64,000 nt of DNA from Spirometra erinaceieuropaei (taxonomy: Eukaryota; Platyhelminthes; Cestoda; Diphyllobothriidea; Diphyllobothriidae). Each line of letters opens with the position of its first letter. The first letter of the stretch is position 1. The notes under the pieces are model-generated. The model searched no databases, was not told the origin of the DNA, and saw nothing but the letters and a program-made list of their open reading frames with translations. The DNA lies in the NCBI GenBank assembly GCA_902702965.1, contig CACRXP010000014.1, positions 237,867-301,866 on the forward strand, written 5' to 3'. Positions 57,960-64,000 of this stretch are shown in pieces. The translations under genes and the position numbers were made by a program.

Positions 57960-58320
57960 ATGAGACTTCGAAATTGGTTGATAAAGAAACGCAAATTCGG
58001 TTACTAATTTCATGTAACGTTAGCCGAGATTTCGAAGTGCGTTCTTTATTCAACAGAATTATTTAATTTGGGTTTTAATATTGGTTGTCATCTTATAATA
58101 TCACCTTCACAACTGCATGTCTGAGGGTACTTTAATCCGCAAAAATGACCAACTTAACGGTATGAATTTTCCCTGCCGGCTTCTGATTTTCTGGTAAACC
58201 CAAACATGCGCTATTAAAAAGGGCAAAATATCTTTCTTGTAATGATTTGAAAACAACTTATAATTTTTTAAGTTTCATGCTGTAAGCAACAGCGATTTTT
58301 AGTTTTTAGGATGCTTTGAT
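57960..58320. mobile_element. degraded foldback arm
   Basis: 'taacgttagccgagatttcg', 'aagtgcgttctttattcaac', 'cacaactgcatg' and 'actttaatccgcaaaaatgac' follow the order of blocks in the left arm of foldback elements. The right arm is absent. It touches the outer edge of the right duplication arm. Confidence 0.4.
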
Positions 58321-59074
58321 ATTCTTGACCAAGCTCGCAGCGGAGACAGGTAGGTTATAACAAGTATTAATAAGTATTAACTCAGGGAATCAAGACTTTA
58401 AGTTTAGTCCGCTCTATTAAACTGAATCAGCCTAAAATAAGAAAACTTTTTCACCGCATACAGCATTTTCAAGTAAACACGATTACTATTTAATAACGAA
58501 TTAAATATCTAGGTTTGTTGTCACTGTATAGTGTTTCAAAGGCGGAAGAATTCATAGATGATATACGGGCCTGGTATAAAGTCGTGGATATATGACGTAC
58601 AGAATAGGAAAATTCTCTGAGTAATAATACAATATATGTGCTTCTTGAAGCACTACTTAAGCCTGTTTGAGTCTTCCGTCGTTTTTGTCCTTAACACAAC
58701 AGTCGTTAGTAGTACGCACATACAACTTGCAATATTCTTGTGGAGCAGTAAAATGTCTAACACGGTGTCGCTCTTACGATAGTTCTGCAAGGATTACTGG
58801 GGTATTATACATTCACCCACTTTCTGTTTGCACGTATAAAAGCTGATAATTTATGTGCCGTGAGTCTTACCCTGGAACGCCTTTTCTCTATTTTAATAAC
58901 CTACTTATCCCTTTCCGCTAAAGTTCATTCGAGTGCTGAAAGCACTATTTCTGGTTTGTGGGCTATATGAGAATATCGATCGGTCGTTACTTAGTGAAGT
59001 ACAAGATCGACATCTGTACATACGTGGTTTGAGTTTCAGTAGTTTAGCCGTCGCCACCGACGATTTCTGTTGTG

Positions 59075-59310
59075 TGCTTCACAGGAAGGTGAGAGCAAGC
59101 ACGGTGACTTGCGTGTGGGTTAGTTTATAGTGAGTGTAATCCTGCGCGGCACCTACCCCATTCTCTACTCCCCAACCTGAGACATAATCATCAAGAGCGG
59201 AGGAGGGAGGGCGCCCAGATGGCTGAAAGGGCCAATCCCGCGCATAGGCGTACCACCACAGCACCTGGTCCGCAGCAAACCCCTCACCGAGATTTTAACC
59301 AACAACAGAA
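59075..59310 (+). repeat. short interspersed repeat, copy 3
   Basis: Same block order as 19450-19195 on the opposite strand and 52970-53240: 'cttcacaggaaggtgagagc', 'gcacggtgacttgcgtg', 'ttatagtgagtg', 'cgtaccaccacagcacctgg'. It is part of the right duplication arm. Confidence 0.5.
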
Positions 59311-60853
59311 ACTAGTCAGAAAAAGGAGATTGCACTGTAGATCAACGGGAACGTGTGTGTCCCGTGCGAATAACTGCTTCTGCGCTTTGCTCTCCGCACG
59401 ATCCTTAAATACAGTGTCAGGCAACGATGATTGCTGAGAAGGGTTATTGTGCCGAACCATGCATCGTGGAGGGGGTATGTGACATCGTCGCTTTTACAGG
59501 TATCGGGAGTCGAATCACATGATCCTGTAAGGAAGGGCAGTTCAGAATTACACAGTGCAGGCAGGACCGCGTCTTCAGATTCTATCCTACATGTCTTGAA
59601 AACATTCACTTTGAAAATCATAGGAGAAATATGACTCCGGTCTACAGACCTTGACAAACAAGTAGCCAGGCGCCGGGTGCATTACCTAAAGAGGCTGGTT
59701 GCCTGTCGGTATGCTTCTACAAAACTACCTATATAATGACTGTAGTCGTGCTCGACGCGCCGCCCATCCGCGTGTTTGTCTTTTCACGTGAGCTCCTAGG
59801 ACATGCATTACTCGGACAGCACAAAACAATTAGCATTATCCGCAGCTCCAAGAGTGTTCTGCAGTTAACGCACACAATATGAAGAGGTCGTACAGGAAAA
59901 GTGTTTATTTTTCTTGCGACTAGCCTCAGTCGTTTGTTGCAAACAAACCCACCAGACCTCCTGCCTATCTTCGTAACTTGGAAATATTCCGCAATGATAT
60001 AATATTGGCACAGTCGAATCGTTGGATGGGTCAACGCATTAGCCCTGCATGACGACCTCTGACTTGCTTGCAAATGGAAAACGGAATTTTAAGTTACATG
60101 TTTCAGTGCGTAAAGGGCAGCAATAAATTTGTCCCTCATGACCGTATAGTCGGCTTAAGGGCTATAATTAGAGCAGTCCTGTCAATCAAACATTCTTTGC
60201 GGTATATGCTGGAACTTTTAGGCTAACTGAAGGATTCCTCCTTGTGTTTGGATCTAGATGCTCTTGAGCGAAACACTGCCTCCAATGTGGCGCCGAACGC
60301 TTGATGGGAGTCAACAACGTCCATAATCATTCGTACCGAGCAAACATTAGAATGGAATTTTCTGCCTTGCCTATAGGCCTGAATTAGGAGCTGGTTAACA
60401 TGTTGAGTGAGATAATCGCTTATTTTATGATTACCTACCCTCTGAATGGACGAATTCTGTTCCTGACTAGGGAGCAAAAATACTTATTCTGCGTTTGTAA
60501 GCCTACTGCATATGGAAAATGATTTTGCCCAAATACTGCAAATTAACTATTTCTGAATGCAAACAAAATGCTTGACAAGATACAGTTGGTCAAGAAATTA
60601 TACCCTTTTACATTTGCAAATTGAATCCTGTGTTTTTAGCGCTGATATTTGCAGTCGATGTTTTCTGTATGGAAAGCGATCGTGTTTACCTACTAGAGAT
60701 GCGTGCAACACATTTACATCCTAAACGAGTGCGATCGCATTAAAGCAAAAGTGATAAGTGACCATTTTACGGTATATTCTTTATTTTAAAAAACACAACA
60801 AATTATAATATCAAGAATCCTGTTACCACTAATTCCCCACCGCTCTTCTTGTG

Positions 60854-61583
60854 TCATTGTAAGGCCTTGCGCAATTTTCCACATTCAGCCAGCCCGGTCA
60901 ACGTTAAGCTGTTTCCGATATAATCAATCAAATTTGTTCTAATTTCATTTGGCAGCCAGGAGAGGGATTGCGGTTGGAAAATAATAGGTCCCTCAATTAA
61001 AATCCTCACAGAATCTGACAGACTTATATCCGAACCTCCCGACACTTCCCAGTAGGTAATATCAGTCTCAATGAAAGGATCATAAATCTCGATGGTCGTT
61101 TTTCTCACCCCTTGATTGGGAATCTTAACGGGAATTTATAAAATGAGTATTCTGAATTACCTCACACGAGACGTTCATAATGGCGTAGGCAATATGCAAT
61201 ACGCAGGCCAACGTATAAGAATTAGTTGACTCGACAACACCTGTGCTAATGCATGCGCTGTCATCACTGAAGTACACCTTCTCAAAACCACGGACGCATG
61301 CGAATTCATGGACCTCCGTCACGTTTCTTGGTAGTTCAAGAAGTGACGTAATGAGCCAGTTTACGTTCTTTGTGACTTTTTTCAGTCCATAGTGGGGGCA
61401 GAATAATTGGTCTAAACAGGGTTTAGAGTACTTAAGTATGAAATAAATCATCTCCATTTTAAAAGAGGTTTTTGGCGTTTTTGGCCTATTACCTGGTAGA
61501 TGATGACAGGGATAAACATCGCCAGAGATGAAACACAGAATGTATAATATCAACTCCACACTATGTTTTGTAGGCCTTGTCAT
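60854..61583 (-). CDS. secreted cysteine-containing protein of unknown function, family copy 3
   Basis: I do not recognise the protein. Exons on the minus strand are 61583-61493, 61411-61161 and 61123-60854 (TGA). Intron 1 is 81 bp (GTAATAG...GTTTAG, phase 1) and happens to be open and a multiple of three, so exons 1 and 2 can also be read through. Intron 2 is 37 bp (GTAATTC...TTAAG, phase 0). The spliced frame is 203 residues, the same as copy 1, with a hydrophobic leader (V-E-L-I-L-Y-I-L-C-F-I), the same seven later cysteines, and sequons at N60 and N110. No stops or frameshifts occur. The closing segment A-E-C-G-K-L-R-K-A-L-Q is identical in copies 1 and 3. There is no AATAAA at the position used by the others. 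It is the strongest intact candidate together with copy 1; function and expression are unknown. Confidence 0.6.
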
Positions 61584-62454
61584 CTGAGATAGGTTGACGG
61601 TTGCCGCTTATCCCCAAGTGCTGTTTCAACGTTGGTTTTAACTTTTCTCGGTAAAATGTCCAAGTTGAAATTTTCTAAGTTTAAAAACACAACGCTCGTT
61701 ATCAGGACGAACTGGAATCTGCAACGTATCATTAAAGGCACGAGCATCAATGGATGTGGCAGGACGAACGTCCATGCAGTTATTTAAAACGGTTAAAGAG
61801 CAAGAGTAATGCGAAAAAATAAGTCAGATGGTAGCTTTAAAATGCTCAATGTTGATAGTATTGGCCAAAAATCACGTCCACCTGAATGGAGAAGAAAATG
61901 AAGAAATATGTTTTTAGTTACTCAAAGTCAAAATATCATTACTCACAGAGTTGAAACGACCCCCGTACCTGCAAAGGTTTTCTTCGAAACGGGCACTCAG
62001 TACTCAGCAAGTTGACCTCTGATATTAAAAATGCCACATCACTTTTTTTCTCACCAAAACTGATTCTTATTGGCTACTGCTGGATCTAATAGCTGTTCAC
62101 TGAGCAATTTCTACGAATTTTTGGTTGGTTGGGTTTAGAAACTCAGACGGTTAGCAAGCTGTGCAACTGTTGACATTTCCGCTGATGTAGAAGCCCGTTT
62201 TCTGAGAAAAGTTGAAGATCGTATGCTGTTTTTCTGTTGCCGTAGATACATTCTCCTCCTTTTTCTGTTGTGCATAGCGCAGGGTGCTGTGTTTTGCGAC
62301 GATGTAATCCTTTTGTTTTTGTTACTAATCGGCTATGAGTGCATAAATCTAGAATACGACATAACATTCTTGCATGCTGCTTTGAAGACTCGACCATTCG
62401 TTTTGGACTGGCAGTACTGTGGTCATTCTAAACTCGATGAGCAATTCCTATGAA

Positions 62455-62870
62455 ATCTGCAGGCCTGGGATTTCTGCAAACCACACGCGTGTCCTCGCGC
62501 AGGACAAGACTCATCTGATCAGAGGCGTGGATGCTATGCTCACAAAAGTGTTCAATGGAATTTCAGACAAACTGGTCTCTCCTACCTCGAATACCTTCGA
62601 AACTTCAATGGAGACTGCGGTTATGTCTAAGTTGGAAATAAAACAGCGTAAGTTCCATATATGAAGGAAACGAGAGAACCTCCCTAAATAACTTCAATTC
62701 AGTGAGTCTTACAATCTTTCGTAGCAAAATGATGAACAAGATGATTAAAACGGTGTCAATGATGCATTTAAATGGAAAAAAACATTCTTATTGTGCATTA
62801 TCATGCACTCAAAAGGGATCGAACTTGCCTTATTAGCTTGCTTATATCCATGCAGTGCTGGATGGAATAA
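62455..62870 (+). pseudogene. LINE reverse transcriptase N-terminal fragment (duplicate of 14441-14880)
   Basis: The plus strand encodes L-T-K-V-F-N-G-I-S-D-K-L-V-S-P-T-S, then F-E-T-S-M-E-T-A, then Y-E-G-N-E-R-T-S-L-N-N-F and S-K-M-M-N-K-M-I-K-T-V-S. This corresponds to the same motif block as in the left arm but is more decayed (the W-K of the motif is lost). It belongs to the inverted duplication rather than being an independent insertion. Confidence 0.55.
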
Positions 62871-63399
62871 AGTAAAATGTGTTTATTAGTAAACGCCCGA
62901 TACATTGAATTCGGAAAGGCTTTTTGTAGTGTTAAATACAGACGACTGATATTTAAATAACCCACGTGTTGCGGTATATTTGGGATGTAGTTGCTAGGTC
63001 GCTACATGCCTATCACAGCTGGCAGCTTCCGAGTGCATTACGGCTCGACTGTAGTTGCCTAGTAGTTACTATCTAGCTGTGCGCTAGACAAGATTATTAG
63101 CTATCATGATCATCGCACGCATGCAAGTTTCTGACTGCCCGATGTTGTCATCTGTGTAGGCTCTTGGGCTTGCCAAGGATGACACCAGGAAGAGTGGCCA
63201 TCCGCACGTTCTCTTATCGGCCTATACAAAATCTCTGTGCCGAATGTGGATCTGAGAGATAATTGTGCTTTTCGGTTTATTGAGGACCGGAAAACCATGA
63301 TTCGATAGTTTCGCGGATCACGCTGATGTCATCCCAAGCAAGAATTTCTACCTCCTCAAACTTAATTCCCTGGTTGGGTCCTGTCGAACTACCGGCGGG

Positions 63400-63730
63400 G
63401 CGAGACGTGGTAGCGTGGTCGGATGTGGTTTGGCAGCCCCACAGCCACCTCTAATACGGGTATTTACTAGTGGGGCCGGGGAGCGCCCAGTCGACGAGGT
63501 CACGTACTTGTGTGCGTAGGAAAGTTATTGGGAATAGACGGTTGTACTTTGAATGGTTGAGAAATAGTTGTCCTAAACCCTAACCATAACCCTAACCCCC
63601 AATTATAACCCCTTATCTTAAATCCAACCCCAAACCATAACGCCTAACCACCAGCCATAAGCTCTAACCCTAGCCCCTAACCCTACTCCTTAATCCCAAC
63701 CCCAGATCTACTTTGTCCATTAGGTTGGAC
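63400..63730 (-). repeat. interspersed unit with TTAGGG-like core, C-rich on +
   Basis: The flank 'tttgaatggttgagaaatag' is followed by about 140 bp of CCCTAAC, CCAACCC and TAACCCC units (63570-63710) and the border 'ctactttgtccattagg'. The left flank and core order equal 24480-24830. The inverted equivalent is 13575-13900. Confidence 0.65.
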
Positions 63731-63839
63731 TAACAAAGCACATCTTACTGGCATCGTTCTTCCTCCATGTTGCCTCGCGAGAGACCATCTGCGTCCGGGG
63801 TAGCTTTCCGGTTTTTTTTTCGACATTGTTGCTTTGACA

Positions 63840-63915
63840 GCAACTGTATCCGACTCGGACTCGAGTAAAAATCCGAAACGTCAGGCTAATAATGCTCTTG
63901 CTCCAGCGATCATCC
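63840..63915 (+). other. retroelement-like 3' UTR tail
   Basis: 'ccgactcggactcgag', 'aaaatccgaaacgtcaggc' and 'tgctcttgctccagcgatc' resemble 41800-41875. It is probably the 3' end of a retroelement whose coding part is not visible, lying immediately outside the right arm of the inverted duplication. Confidence 0.35.
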
Positions 63916-64000
63916 ATCCTTTTTCGCCCTTGCTTCTTGAAACTTGCCCCTTCGTTTCTATTAGCAAATTTAAATAACGTCAAGTGGATGTGGATGTGAA

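Larger units (their letters stand above)
58325..63815 (-). repeat. right arm of large inverted duplication (family A, copy 3)
   Basis: Collinear, on the opposite strand, with 13475-20190 (anchor pairs are listed there). It lacks the 14900-15890 segment and has its own TTAGGG-like core at 63570-63710. The two arms are about 38 kb apart. Confidence 0.8.

Noticed and set aside
1..64000. Prokaryotic operons or contamination
   Set aside because: No gene-dense stretch, ribosome-binding pattern or bacterial protein was seen; introns and eukaryotic retroelements dominate.

Overview
This window reads as intergenic and repeat-rich nuclear DNA from a metazoan, most likely a parasitic flatworm (cestode or trematode). 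The evidence is: Penelope-like elements with GIY-YIG endonucleases, CR1/Jockey-type LINE fragments, a LINE zinc-finger tail of a kind I associate with flatworm retroelements, a Merlin (ISXO2-type) DNA transposon, very short introns (34 and 37 bp), degenerate TTAGGG-like arrays, and no bacterial gene organisation. The host assignment is inference. No housekeeping gene, rRNA or genuine tRNA gene was recognised, and most short open frames look random or belong to decayed transposons.

The most gene-like content is a family of three related genes for a small secreted protein I do not recognise: 16929-17654 (+), 45697-46420 (+, with a nonsense codon) and 61583-60854 (-). Each has three exons. Introns 1 (77-81 bp) and 2 (37 bp) use GT-AG sites at identical places and phases. 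The exons stay open and alignable while intron 1 has diverged. Copies 1 and 3 encode 203 residues with a signal peptide and seven conserved cysteines.

The copies sit in larger duplications. Positions 13475-20190 recur in inverted orientation at 58325-63815. A shorter direct copy spans 44750-47160, and a gene-less fragment lies at 23930-24420. A second duplicated block (25400-31490 and 47160-51110) exists in one copy with, and in the other without, a 2.2 kb Merlin transposon flanked by an 8-bp target duplication, so the empty site can be read directly.

Region by region: 1-7165 AT-rich with little recognisable; 7171-10134 two foldback elements and a Merlin transposase tail; 10985-13470 LINE remnants; 13475-20190 left duplication arm with gene copy 1; 20245-25400 TTAGGG-like arrays, a LINE and fragments; 25400-31490 block B with Merlin; 31500-32152 Penelope remnant; 33922-34035 SINE; 36432-40245 local duplications and a second Penelope remnant; 42861-44530 a Penelope element joined to a LINE; 44750-51110 gene copy 2 and block B copy 2; 51822-53240 SINE-like repeats; 57484-57620 triplet microsatellite; 58325-63815 right arm with gene copy 3; 63570-64000 telomere-like array and a retroelement-like 3' tail.

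All similarities were judged by eye, so repeat boundaries are good to roughly 10-50 bases unless a sharper junction is stated.
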